Shown: in pieces, positions 14,365 through 26,800 of the stretch | Numbering within the stretch: position 1 is the first letter of the stretch | Layout of the letters: every line of letters starts with the position of its first letter | DNA from: Enoplosus armatus | Taxonomy: Eukaryota > Chordata > Actinopteri > Centrarchiformes > Enoplosidae | Length of the DNA: 64,000 bases | Assembly (NCBI RefSeq): GCF_043641665.1 | Contig: NC_092184.1 | Location: 15,808,108-15,872,107, forward strand | Direction of reading: 5' to 3' | Made by a program: the position numbers and the translations under genes | The notes under the pieces: generated by a model | What the model saw: the letters and a program-made list of their open reading frames with translations, nothing else | What the model was told of the DNA's origin: nothing | Database searches by the model: none

Positions 14365-17235
14365 AAGCAGTTTTCGATAAGCTCTAAATCTGCTTGATAT
14401 TTTAAACAATTCTTTCTTAATTTAGCCAGGTCACATTATACCATCCATGCTTCTGCTAATGATGCAGTTCAGACTTCTCAAGCTGTTGGAAAAACAGAAC
14501 AGTGCAAACACCCCAAAGATTTGAATATGGCCATAATTGCCTTATTTTCTGCTGTTTCCACTCCGATTCTTTGTGCATTTGTTTTGCAGCTCTCTCAAGA
14601 GTAATCAGTAAAACAGAAAATAATGTAGCTAAGATGATCTTGAGACATATTTTGGGCCAGCTGGAAATCACACTCTCTGCAGGCAGAGCTGGTCCATGTG
14701 GGTCAGAGGACATAAAGGCTGGACAAGCCACAGGTGACGGCGTCTGACCATACACAACACATGAATCTGGTATCCCATGAACATACTGTTGCTCATGCAC
14801 TGTGCCAGCTATGTCCCTCCTAAACTTGCCTAAACCTTTAGCTGACTGTTGATTGTAATATACGGTATGATTTAAACTGAACAAAGGAATTCCTCACTTT
14901 TAATCTGGAAAAGCCTCTCCTTTTCTTTAAGTCGTCCAGCGGAAACTCCCCCCCCCAGAGCCACATGAGCCTTTGTTGCACCATGCCACCATTTAAGAGG
15001 GGAAAAAACAAAGTGAGAAAATGCTTTAGCTGCTTTCCAACAGGAATCTCTCTGTGTCAGATAAAGAGCCTTAATTGAATGGAGGAGGAAGTGTAGGAAG
15101 TGTAAGTTCAGCAGATCCAGCGTCTCCTCGTTCCTCGCTATTGTGGAACAATATTTATGTTCCTGCAGAGGTGGTGGATATCTGCTTTAGAGGGCGTCAG
15201 CGTCCACTGTATGTTACTGTACAGTTAAGGCGTTTCATCCAGTTTCTCAGACAGCTCAGGAGAAAATGTATATCCAATTCATATTTTCTGCATATTTCCT
15301 GTCAGCCTCTAAGTACACAGGTTTTCATTCTTTCCTGGATTTTCCTCTTGTGGATTCACAAAACACCCTGCTGTAGACAAAGTCACATGACTGTTTGTGC
15401 TTGAGGTGAAAGTTGTCCTCATGTTCAGAGCTGATGTGTACAGTATGCATCTGCCTGCAGTACAAAACAAACATATGAATCACAATATTTGAGTGCCATG
15501 TAATGATGCTCTCATCAGAGATATCAATTTTCTGAATGTGCTGGACATGGAACAGGGTTTTGTTTATGTTTTTTTCTGATGTAATTCATTGACACATAGT
15601 TTGTCACATTAAACATCAGTTAGAACATTTTAAATGCCTACTTTTTCCATATTGTAATGTATATATTGATTTCAGCTATATCACCCATCTCTATAGTGTT
15701 TTATACTGTTACACGTCTGTGACCGTCTAGAGCTTTGGTGATTGTATGTTATGTTGTATGATTCCTAGGCTAGATTCCATTTAGCTGTTTCAGTTCCAGG
15801 GCTCTGGTATTCTCCATGTTGTATCCCTGCCGTGGCTTACTGGGACACTTACATAGAACAAAACCATTGTTAATGTTATTAGTAACACCTGTGCTTTTAA
15901 CACATGCACAAGCAATATTATGCATGACACACAAAGACTTGTTTGCACGTCTACAGCAAAGTCGAGCTGTTTATAGTCATGAGCAGCAGGTGGCACTGCC
16001 CTCCCTCCACTGTCTGTTCCCAAGGGGCACAGTGCCAACACTGCATCCTCTGCAAGTAGTAAATGACATTTTGCACTTACACAGCTCCATATAACACAGA
16101 CAGTCATGCTTTGTGCAGATGCAATTAGTACATCAGACTCCTCTCTGCTGCTGGTCTGTATGTAGTGGCTTTTATCAAGGAACTCATTCCAGCCGTGCTG
16201 GACCAGAGCCCAATGATCTCACAATGTAAACAAGGGACAAAGGGACATTTTAATTACGACCGGCAATGTGATCCTCACAACACTTTACTGTCATGTGTAG
16301 TGTATCTGACCCTTGTGTGTGTGCACGCCAGAATATAAGTTAATGCATGTACGTGTGTGTGTGCAGCCTGAGATTGTATATCTAAAGCCATCCATCCCTT
16401 GGGCACTGTCAGCCCTTTCAGACAGTCCATGATAATCACCCTCATGATGAGGACCAGCCAGAGAGGATTAAAGCAGACCTGAAGTCATCTCCCCAGACAC
16501 CATCTTTCCTTACAGGAAGTAACGTCTCCTGTCTGTTAGCCTACGTTTTTTTTCTGTCCCCTCTCATCCAGGCCAAGTCTGTACATGTGTCACATTAAGA
16601 GGGGGTTTAAGTGAGATTTGCCTACTGTGTGGTTTGTTAGACTGGCGTGTCTGTTGACCTGATACTATTTGTGTTACTCTCTGTCTACTACTTATGGTAG
16701 TTATTACTGTTGTATAAGTTGGCACATTTGCAGTGAGAGCTATTAAGATTGGGATCATGTTACGTGTAGAAAATGAATTCTCAGCTGAATTCTGCCTCTG
16801 TTGTTGCTCTCCCCTTCTTTCTCATGTTAAACTGAAAAACTGAAGATTAGATCCCAGACCAGACACAAGCTGAACTTTACAAACTAGATCTGTCTTTGTG
16901 GTTTGTGTCATGCTATGGTAAGTCACTGGGACCGTCACAGTCTCTTAAATGCAGGAACGCATTCATGTTTCACTCCTGCTTTTTACTCATTGACTTTCCC
17001 ATTCATTTCTGTACAAAACCCCCAAAAAAACTTAATCACGAATCCTAATTCCTTAAGAATGACTGAGTATTATAAGACTTGCAAAGCACAGAGATCCATC
17101 AAGATTAATGGAAAAGCTTTGTGCTGTGGCCCACTTAATAGTGTGTGTGTGTGAGAGAGAGAGAGAGGACAGAGAAAGTGTGTAGTAGATAAAAAGATTA
17201 TTTGTAGCATGTAGGCCACAAGTCCTCCCCAACAT

Positions 17236-17237
<2 letters not shown>

Positions 17238-17269
<32 letters not shown>
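17238..17269. repeat. (AC)16 microsatellite
   Basis: Perfect AC tract, 70 bases after a GT/GA tract at 17141-17168. Confidence 0.85.
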
Positions 17270-17271
<2 letters not shown>

Positions 17272-18015
17272 ATTCCACTTGTGCCACTCTGGCCCTGGCA
17301 CTGCCAGCTGGGAGGTCTGGGTTGGATGTGACGGCCTTTGTAAGAAGTTATGTGCACACTGCTGTTGTCGTCCTCTGATGCTCAGATCCCATATTGAATG
17401 CTGACCGGTTAATATTGATTCATGTTTATCCACTTTAATTATTCCAGTCATGGTTAATTTCAATTATGTCTATTAATCATTTCAGACATACCTCTTTATT
17501 CATGCACATGTGTGTTGATGTTGTTATTTGTGCGTTGAGATCTCACGTGTGGCTTTAAGAGTGAGGGCACGAGAGGCTTGCAGCAAGGCGACTGGGCAGA
17601 TGTTGTTGAGCTCCCGACAGAGCATCACTTCTTCTGAGGTCAGGACGGCTCTGCAGACACGAGCTGCCAACACTTCAGCTGCTGCTCATCTGCATATCAG
17701 CTGCAGATTGGCCAAAACTCCAGAGCAGGGTGGAGCTGCTGAAGTGCTCCAGATGCAGAGTGGCGCAGAGATCGAAGGTGTACCTGTTTAAAGAAGATGT
17801 TTGCAGTTCAAGTTGGGGTGGGGGGGGGCAGGTTGTAAAAGAAAACTGGATACCATCTGATTGGTGAGGCAGGGAAAATAGGTGTGTTTGTGTAACGTGT
17901 GGTGCCCTGAAACTAAAGAAGTGACACTCAGTCTGAGGAGCTTTCCAAGGCCTTTTTGAACTAGTTTCCGTCTCTGGTGAAACTAAAGGAATATCGCTGG
18001 TTTTGACGGGATAAT

Positions 18016-18051
18016 ATGGCAGCAAATTCAGAAACAAATAGTGACGCGGAG
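18016..18051 (+). CDS. Candidate distal first coding exon (MAANSETNSDAE)
   Basis: ATGG at 18016 opens twelve codons, MAANSETNSDAE, directly followed by a consensus donor GAG|GTATGT. The exon ends in phase 0, compatible with direct joining to the septin4 exon at 24510 or the one at 25207, both of which begin in phase 0. The short acidic leader resembles septin N-termini, which start in separate small exons. No homology was recognised; it could equally be the first exon of an unseen gene. Confidence 0.3.
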
Positions 18052-21000
18052 GTATGTGCTTGTTGCTTTCCTTCTTGCTCACCCTGCAATTAAGTGTGTG
18101 ATTTACTCTGTTTTTTCTTCCTAACCTTCCAGGATAGTTGTATGTGGCTGCAGGTTTCCCCCCTGTGCATATTCAGTGTGTCAGAGTATAGATTATCCAC
18201 ACGAGCGGGACCATTCACATGACTGCATGTGACTAGGCCAAGTAATGACAATCTTCTGCTAAGCTACTGAGAGGAGCTAGAATATCTGTTTTCCACATGG
18301 CTGATGTTAAAGACACACATGTATTGATCAGGTGTGACAGCTGAATGCATTGAGAGTGTGGTGAGTGTCGTAGTCTCTGATGGTGGAACACAGTGTTGCT
18401 CAGTTTACACTCACAGGAATACATTTGGGGTAGAGATGCATGCACAGTTAGGGTACTGGCATATTTTCTATCGTCCTCTGACTTAAACTGTTAAAGCCTT
18501 AATTGTGTTTTCTGTTACACTGAATATGAGGAGTTTTGGTCGCGTGGAAATTTGCATCAGCTCTATAGCTGTGGGAGTGTGTGGTGAAGGGGGACTATTT
18601 CTGTCTCTCTTTCTCTCTGTACTGAGCCAGCTTCACACAGAACCCTGCTATAACTATCCAACAACCACAGCATTCACACAGAGCACACATGGCTCACTTC
18701 ACCACCTGCTGCTGGCCTCGCCACAAGGGGAAACCTCACTGGTATGCACACTGTGCAATCCACAACATTCACTAAAGAGGAATAAACATTGAGCGTTGTT
18801 TCAATGCCTTTGAATAGCCACATTTGTATTCATGCTCTTTCTTGACAAACTAAAATTCAAGAGGAGAAATTGGTAACTGCAACCCCACTGTGTGCTCCAT
18901 CTCCCACACCTCACCAGCATACAGTTAAGTTAGCATTCCTGCCAACAGGGGCGAAGCCTGCCAAGCAAAAATGATTTAGCATTCATTGAATAATAGCATA
19001 GTAATTATTTTAGCTGGATTATAAACGACGCATTTCCTCCCGAGCTGCTTTCATCACAGAAGGTCAATAACAACATGCTGTATAGTTTCTTAATGACTTC
19101 TGGCAGCTTCTGATTGCATTTCCATACAGGGAGAATTTGAAGTGGGCTTTCCCCTGAGAGCCGTGTTTCATGCCACAAATCATCATTCAGCAGCGCTGGG
19201 GCAGCCCAACCCACTACCTCGCTCCAACAGTAACAAAGCAGAGTAGTCAACCCCACAACTTGTTTATGCTGAATTGGGTTTCATGTCCTTCAATTGTTTC
19301 TCAGGGACTGCATGGGCTAGCCATGAAGACTTTAGTTCCATCGTAAAATATGTCCTACTTCTCTCTGACCGACTCAAGAGGTTACTTTTCTTACAATGGT
19401 CTCCTTGATAAGCTTTGACCCGAAAAGGGTATCACTTGTGCAGCAACCTGCCGTGTGCCCCTCAGACTGCTTATTAAATTTCATTAAAATGATTGGATCC
19501 CTTGGTCTGTATTGTATATGCAATAAACTGGTGGTCATATTGTAGCTTTAGCCCTTCTTACCTCAATTCACAGGACAAACAGGACGTTCCAGACCAGCAT
19601 CTGGAGATCTTAGATTGGGCACAACTTCAACATGTGAATCTGGTACTATAAGATCAACACATGTATTGCAGGAAATGCCACTGAAGCAGCTGTTGACAAA
19701 ATAGTTGTCATTACCTAAGGCTTAATGTTCCTGCCCACAAACCTTTCATTTCCCTTGTTTATGTAGAAACTGAGTGAATGTGTCATTTTTAAACTAATAT
19801 GAAGAAGTCTTTTAAGCCAAGTGGGCTTGAGTTGTCCCGCTGTATTTGTCACATAGTAGTTCTTAAGCCTTTGTGTTTTTAGCTTGTCTGACCCACGTGT
19901 CTCGCTCCAGGACCTCAGCTACTTTATTCCACTTTGGACCTGAACCAGCCACACTGCGGTTTCACCTGGTCTGAGGCTTATTCATTCTGTTTCATCACTG
20001 GCAAACTCTGCATGGCATCCACTAATGATAAAGGTCGCTTATTAGTCATGATGAACCAACCATCCAGAGGAACTGAAATGTCAGTTCGGCCAGTTATGGA
20101 AATTGTAATTGGTTCAGGTCTCAGCTGGGACTCGTTCCAGTGGGAGCCTAATGAAGATGTGTGAAATTGATGTCAGAGCCTATTAGGTTTTATTCTGGTT
20201 ATAAAAGAGTGTTTTCACACCTTGTAATTAATATTGCACAATAAGGATGAGGGTTGTAAAAGAGGTCAGGGTCTTCGACATTGAGTATCTTGTTTGTTGG
20301 AGTACTGTAATGGGACATGTTACTGTGCATGGTATGGCTTCTTCTGTGTTGGTATGGCTCACCAGAGCTGGATTTATGTTTGTATCGCCAGTCAATCATA
20401 TGTTTCACAAGTATATTGATTAATATTGATCACTGCCTCACACACAATAGCCTGACTTTGGTTTTCTATTGGCCGTGGTCTGGAAGTGGCCATGCTGTTC
20501 AGTTTGAACAGGCTGACTTGTAAAAGGGCGTTTTTGCTGATCTTATACACATGCAGTAGTACATTTTTCAATGATATTAGAACGTTCTACATTTGACACT
20601 TAACTAGACCAAATAATTTGTACTATGTAATGTTAGTTTGTGTGTCATTTTTGGAAGAGTGGTCGAGACCATGCACAGTCTTCCACCTGGATTGCGGTGG
20701 ATCTGTGGAAAACTAGAGTTCAGTGAATGACGCAAATGAGCAAATCAGTGGTATTAAATTCAAGCAAAGGATCAAGTGCTACTGTTTGTGTGTGACAGGA
20801 GAAACTCAAATGGCTTAATAAAGGTAGGATCTAGGACTAGTGGAAATGTTTGCACGTGGAAAAAGTGCACTCAGTAAAATCTGATCAAATCTCTCTGTGT
20901 TGAACTTCTAAGATTACTTGAGCGTAATAATTCTCCTGTATCCCTTTTTCCTAAAGGAGGGAACGGAAATACAAATGTCAAACCCTGAGCTTTTCCTACT

Positions 21001-22338
21001 TCACACAGCTGTGTGCCAGGGACACCAAGTAGCTCTGATTGGAAAGCTTGATATACACTGATAAAACTACTCTCCATAACAAACACTTTTGTTCTTGAGT
21101 GGTGTTAATCTCTGTACATCTGCTCTCTTGTGAGATCCATTACATCATCTTTCTTTCTTTTCTTTGCTTTGACTCATAATATCAAATATGGAGCTCAAGA
21201 GAAAATGAATGTGTTTTTGGCCACCTGAGCAGCCAGGCAGGCATTTATAAAAAGAAAGATCCCGTTTACAACGAGAGTCCTTCTCTTCTTGTATGCATTA
21301 AAACCTCTTTAGCTGTAACTGTGTTTTCTTTCCAAATACTTTAATATCAAGACTAATAACATCATGGACTGATGGCCTGGCTGCCTCAGTGGGAGAGGAA
21401 AAAGTTTGCTATACAAAGCTGCTTTAGAGTGCTTAGTGGAAAGGGAATCTACTACCTGCCTCATCGCTGAGATTTAAAGAAAGCGTAACCAGATAGTATG
21501 TGTGGCTTAGAGAAGAAAACCAAAGGAATGCCACTGAAGTAGGTGGTTAAACTTCTGAATTGAATGAAACGTATAGACACACTTTTTGTGCACATAAAAA
21601 TTGGAGAAATATTCAAGGATTGGCAAAGTATTATATCTGGTGAGGCTGTTACACATTTATTATAAATGTGTGAGTGGTTTTACCCCAGACATTTTGTCAT
21701 CATGGTGGTGTTTTGTGTCGATTGTCAGATTACATTTTGGAGCGACTTGCTGCATACATTTGCATATGAATTAGGAAATCTCTTTAATGCTTAATGTGGT
21801 ATGTGAAAACATGTACGTTGGCATATAAATAGTTTATAATTAATTAATTTATCAGCTTAATTAGGGAACTCATTAGCATAGCTGGTTATGTTTAATATAT
21901 CGTTTGTGATTGTAATGTGATGTTAAGCAGCTCAAGTGGCTCGTCTTATTATATGGTGGATACACAGGTTTCACTCACTATACAGGTTGTTTGTTATAAC
22001 TCTGCTTTTAGGAGTTACTTTGTCTGAGTGAGCCGTCAATGTTAAAATATGTTGGAGTGTTTCTGACGCAGGCTAATAATAGATGGAGAATCATATGTGT
22101 GAATGTCTGATAAAGAGATCTGTGTTAGGATAACAGTGCAACAGAGTAAATTCAGCATTAGAGCATGTACTTGGTGTGTAGCCTGTGAACGGTGACGTGT
22201 GGCTCATCAATGCTACTGATCAGTTCCCCGGGGCGCTGAGTGGCTCGATGGGGCTGAAGGGCGCTGTGTCCTCTGGGATAGAGGCGTATAAATGCTGGAG
22301 CCTCTGGTGTCCGCTTCCTGCTGCGTGCTGGAGTGGGC
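18052..22338 (+). other. Putative 5' intron or spacer between candidate septin4 first exons
   Basis: No recognisable exon. AT-rich near 21,830-21,900. It would be intronic if the exon at 18016 belongs to septin4. Confidence 0.35.
22286..22293 (+). promoter_or_regulatory. TATA-box candidate
   Basis: CGTATAAATG lies in an otherwise GC-richer stretch (22,200-22,350), about 50 bases ahead of the candidate ATG at 22339. The spacing suits a start site near 22,318 with a very short leader. Confidence 0.3.
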
Positions 22339-22402
22339 ATGAAGAGCAGCTTACGCAGAGGCAAGAAGAAGAGGCTTTATACACTGATAAAAGGTACCAC
22401 AG
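22339..22402 (+). CDS. Candidate alternative first coding exon of septin4 (basic N-terminus)
   Basis: A TATAAA box lies near 22287. About 50 bases later an ATG opens MKSSLRRGKKKRLYTLIKG, ending at donor CACAG|GTGAGG (22403). The exon is 21 codons plus one base. Spliced to the acceptor at 23696/23697 it continues in frame into the septin4 N-terminal exon with no stop, giving a predicted 531 aa form. TATA spacing, donor and phase agree, but no known septin N-terminus was recognised in it. Confidence 0.35.
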
Positions 22403-23696
22403 GTGAGGCCCTGCAAGAGAGGAGGTGAGGCCCTGTTTAAATGGAGGGTGGGGGTGGTTTGTGAGTTTGTGATGCAACTTTTATGATCGGCTTTTCTAAA
22501 GGGAAGAAGAGGTTTGTGTTTTAATGTTGTTTCTGTATACGCTGCAGTTGTGATTTTAGCAAGAGACTATGTCTGTTTTTGTTGAAGACCTGATTCTCTC
22601 AATCAGCTCGGTCCCACAAGCTTTTTAACACCAAAATCAAGCAAAAAGTACGAAATTGAATGATAAACTTGTTTGCATTTTTGCTCCAAAGTTGTCAGAG
22701 CTTTACAATCGACCATCTCTTCTATGTAGGTCACAGGATCCACCATGTTGGACATTGATCCCTGTGCTTTGGTTGTAGCACAGGAAAGCAGGTCACCGAT
22801 TTCCTAAACTGAAACTATCAATTTCTCCTCTGTCCTGAAGCTCTAAATCCCGGCATAATTAAAACTGTAGGCCATGGATGGAGGACATAAACCATGTAGG
22901 GATGACATGAGACGTTCATTACCTCTGGTTGAACAGTGATGGAGGGATGTCAAACTTAAAATTGGAAAAATCTGTCAAAAATTGTCATCAGAATCATCAT
23001 CAGACTTTCCAGTTGGGATATTAACATGTAAGGGGATAAAACAAATCTTGAGTGGCTCTAAACATAAATGAAATCTTTGGGCAGCGTGTCTCTGTGTGTT
23101 TTACTTTGGTGTTTGAATTTTCAAACAAACTTTCAATGACTCTCTAGTATTATGTCACTGCAGCTGGCACAGATAATCTTATCTGCTGGCGTGACATTAG
23201 CTGGACATTTTTGGTGGTGCCTGAAACACTGAATAGAGCGATATCAGAGGAACTAATAACATGAGGCAGTAATGGCAGGAGGCCACGTTGGGCCAATATT
23301 ATATCTGGAGACTGTGGAAACGACTGCCCCCAAAATGCCATTATGCATCGCTCAGTCATCTCTCTGGTTACTCAACCGAACAGTCGTCTTATCTGCTCTG
23401 CAATCATACCATTTCCTGTGGTAAATGGTATGTTGTTGTTTCATTTGTTCTTACGTTTGCCTTATTTAATCATTTAATTATTTTTTTTCATCTTCTTTCT
23501 TGTCTTCATCTGTCTTGCCCGGACACATTCCCTCCTCTTGTCGTTCCGCTCCCGGCTCTTGAACCTTGTGCACTTCATTTCCTCATGGCGGACTCTCTGG
23601 GGCTCCTGCTCCTTCCTCTCCTCACTTGACCTCCGCCTGTTCTTTACCCTGACAAACCCCTCCACGTGCTTAATCCCTTCTGGTTGGAGATTGCAG
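22403..23696 (+). other. septin4: Putative septin4 intron upstream of the N-terminal exon
   Basis: Bounded by donor CACAG|GTGAGG and acceptor TTGCAG. A second donor-like GAGGAG|GTGAGG lies about 20 bases inside. Nothing else seen. Confidence 0.35.
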
Positions 23697-23815
23697 AGTG
23701 TACTGTAGCCCCAGTTGCAATGGAGGAAAGTGACCATGAGGCTCACTCTTCATCCGACGAGCAGGACTCCTGCCCTGCCTCCCCTAATCACAGCAGGGAC
23801 CATGATGCTGAACAG
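23697..23815 (+). CDS. septin4: septin4 N-terminal exon (residues 1-32), with possible in-frame 5' extension
   Basis: ATG at 23720 opens 32 codons rich in Glu, Asp, Ser and His, ending at donor CAG|GTACCG (23816). Upstream, TTGCAG at 23691-23696 could be a splice acceptor. If so, the exon begins at 23697 and reads in frame (phase 1) through seven codons into the ATG. That phase matches the candidate first exon at 22339-22402. The N-terminus is the variable part of septins, so homology cannot fix the start. Confidence 0.65.
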
Positions 23816-26800
23816 GTACCGGTGACACCCCCAAAAACGTCTGAACTCCTCATTTAACTCATACTGTACAGTTAGACCACAAAATCATAATTCGTCTTTC
23901 ACATCTCAACTTAACTTAACCTGCTGAGCCTCGACAAAAATATATATCTGTATTTTTCACTCAGACCAAAAGTTGTATCTTGGTGCTTCAGGTGCTTCAG
24001 CAACCCACAGTACTTTTACCCCTCAGCTAATGTATAGTGCATAAACATAACATGAGTCACAGTCAAGGCTGAATTTAAAAGGCCTCATTGCTTTCTGAGG
24101 AGTCACTACATTATTTATCTTTGTGCTTGACTAGCAGGGAGACTATAGTCTGTGTTACTGGGACAGCTGCAGTAACTGGAGTCCAGAATATGCACAGCAG
24201 CCTACACCTCAGCTGTGTATCCTCTTACAGGAAAAGCTAACACTTTGTTATTTTTTATTTTAGCTTTTATTACCCCTGGAAATCCAGGAATGAAGAATAA
24301 ACTATGTACTGAATGAACAATGAACAAGTTTCCTTGTTCCTTCCGTCACCATAAAATATTACGACCGTTTCTAAAAGTGCCTTTTCTGCGCTCTTGATCT
24401 CTACCCCCCCCAATTCTACACCGACATTTGACCTTTCGTCTACCTATCTTTACCTCCGCCCTCTATTTTGTTTGCCTCACCCCCCCCTTCAAACGTGGCG
24501 TCTCTCTAGCATTCGAGCCATTCAAACGACTCAGAGGTGGAGAACATTATGCAAGACCCTCACCACCAAGGAGGGCGCCACCATGACCACAGGGACCACC
24601 ACCATCATGGCCATGAGCCTCATGATGCAGACGGGGAAGCTGAGGGTGAAGACCGGCCCCACACCCCGTCATATTTGCGCCCCCCTGTGGCGGGTAGGGC
24701 GCAGTCGGATTCAGGTTCAGACCCCTGTTTGCCGCAGAGCAGAAGCGTGGAGTTTGACTTGTCGTCCCCCATCAGTCCCACCAGGCCCAAGAGTCCCTGG
24801 GGTCGATTTGACCCATACAACAATAATGAGGTAATACAAGGAGAACCAGCCAAGAAACCCAGAGAGGAGAAACTGAGTGTAACTTCGTGGTGAACACTTA
24901 TTCTTCAGACTTATGAATACAGCTCATAGGATGTGACAGAGATTGTGCACAATTGTATTGTATTGTAATACAGTAACTAATATGTTGTTTTATGTGGTGA
25001 GAAAAAAGGTTGATTTGTGCTCATTTTCTTCTGATGGAAGAGGTTGTGATTGGGACTCTGTGACGGTAGCTCTGCTTTTTGGTTTTTCTGTGTTGTCGAC
25101 TTTATTTAGGTCTATGAATTTTGGTGGTTGATTATTTTGTGTGTGTGTGTGTGTGTGTGCGCGCGCTTCCCTGATGTATTATTTCATCTTTGTGTTCCTT
25201 CTTTAGGACCAGGACAAGGAATATGTGGGTTTTGCGACGTTGCCAAACCAGGTGCACCGCAAGTCAGTCAAAAAGGGATTTGACTTCACACTCATGGTGG
25301 CAGGTAAATCCTCGTTCACACATTGGCAGACATTTGATCTTAAGCCCACCTTTTACTTTGAAGAGACTGCTAATCACAAAGTCTTTCTCTCTTTGTTGTT
25401 CTTTGTTTGAAGGGGAGTCTGGCCTGGGAAAGTCCACCCTGGTCAACAGTCTCTTTCTCACAGATCTTTATAAAGATAGGAAGCTGCTCAATGCTGAAGG
25501 TGAGGAAGCCGCAGCTTTTTATATATGTTTTCTGTTTTGTTTGATAAATATTTGTCCTACAATATGTCATGGCTAATATTAAAAACAGTGGTCTGTTTGT
25601 GTCCTCTCCCTAGAGCGAATCACACAAACAGTAGAAATCACGAAACACACGGTGGATATAGAAGAGAAAGGTGTCAAACTGAAGCTCACCATCGTGGACA
25701 CCCCTGGGTTTGGGGACGCCGTAAACAACACTGAATGGTACATGTCAAACATCTTTAGTCTTTAATAAATAAGATAACCTGAAAAATGAAACACAGTTCA
25801 GCTGGATAGCCTAATTTTAGCTCGGCTGTGTTTAAAAAGTCATGTGCAGTAGTTCCACAGCCTGCATTGCCTCAGAGACTGAACGTCCCTGTGTGTTTCT
25901 GCTCTTAGCTGGAAGTCAGTGGCTGACTACATCGACCAGCAGTTTGAGCAGTACTTCAGGGACGAGAGTGGCCTCAACCGCAAGAACATCCAGGACAACC
26001 GCGTACACTGCTGCCTCTATTTCATCTCCCCCTTTGGTCACGGGTATGACAAAGCCGCAGTGCTCTCAGAAGGATTAGTTAGCCTTCTCTCTCTCTTTTA
26101 TCACTCCTAATAATGGGGAATATTAACCCCGAGTCAAAAGTCTGTGCTGGCATTAACTACCTTTACTTAAATTACATAGTATATCACAGCATGTTTCACA
26201 GCTCTTTTTCCTGCACACATGCAGCCACCTGAGTAATTGAGATTTATCGTAAATATCTAGCGCACCAGTATTTATTTGCAGTGTGTTCAGCCCCATAAAT
26301 TGTTAATGAAGTGGGCTCCTGCTGAGAGTTAAAGCAGTTCTCAGCTGCCTTCAGGTGAATTTACATCTGGTGCAGTGCTTTCGCTCTAATCAATTCTTTG
26401 TGCTGAGTGCTGATGTTGTACTTTTCACCACATTTGTGCACTTGCACTGTTCCACGTCGCCATGCTCATTAAAGAACAAATGTGCCATAAACCTCAAATA
26501 ATGCTGCAGTGCATTTTTAAAGTCACAGTGATGGAGAAACTGCTCCCTCTGTGGATGAGCTTCAGTCATTACTCCAAACCAAGAGGTCACTTAGAGAGCA
26601 AACCTCTGCCACCACTGAATCACTGTCTTCAGTCAGGCTAAAAACAAACGTGCATTGGTGGAAAAACACACATCAGAAATGTACCACCAAGATAAATTAT
26701 TTTTCCTGTGATCCCAACTGTCATCTATGGACATTTATGGAAATATGTTCCTGTGTTTTCAAGATATCTTTCTGACAGATGTCTAATTGTACTTAATGTG

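Larger units (their letters stand above)
10000..18015. other. No gene recognised (left flank, second part)
   Basis: Contains a (GT)n tract near 10369-10390, a dispersed fish-type repeat at 12893-13110, (TG)30 at 14303-14362, and GT/GA and CA tracts at 17141-17168 and 17238-17269. No exon with recognisable protein was found. Confidence 0.6.

Noticed and set aside
14456..14884. 142-codon open frame on the minus strand
   Set aside because: No family resemblance, and overlapping frames on the other strand are equally open; treated as chance.
19934..20164. 76-codon frame MDLNQPHCGFTWSEAYSF
   Set aside because: No domain recognised and no splice sites in phase with septin4; chance length.
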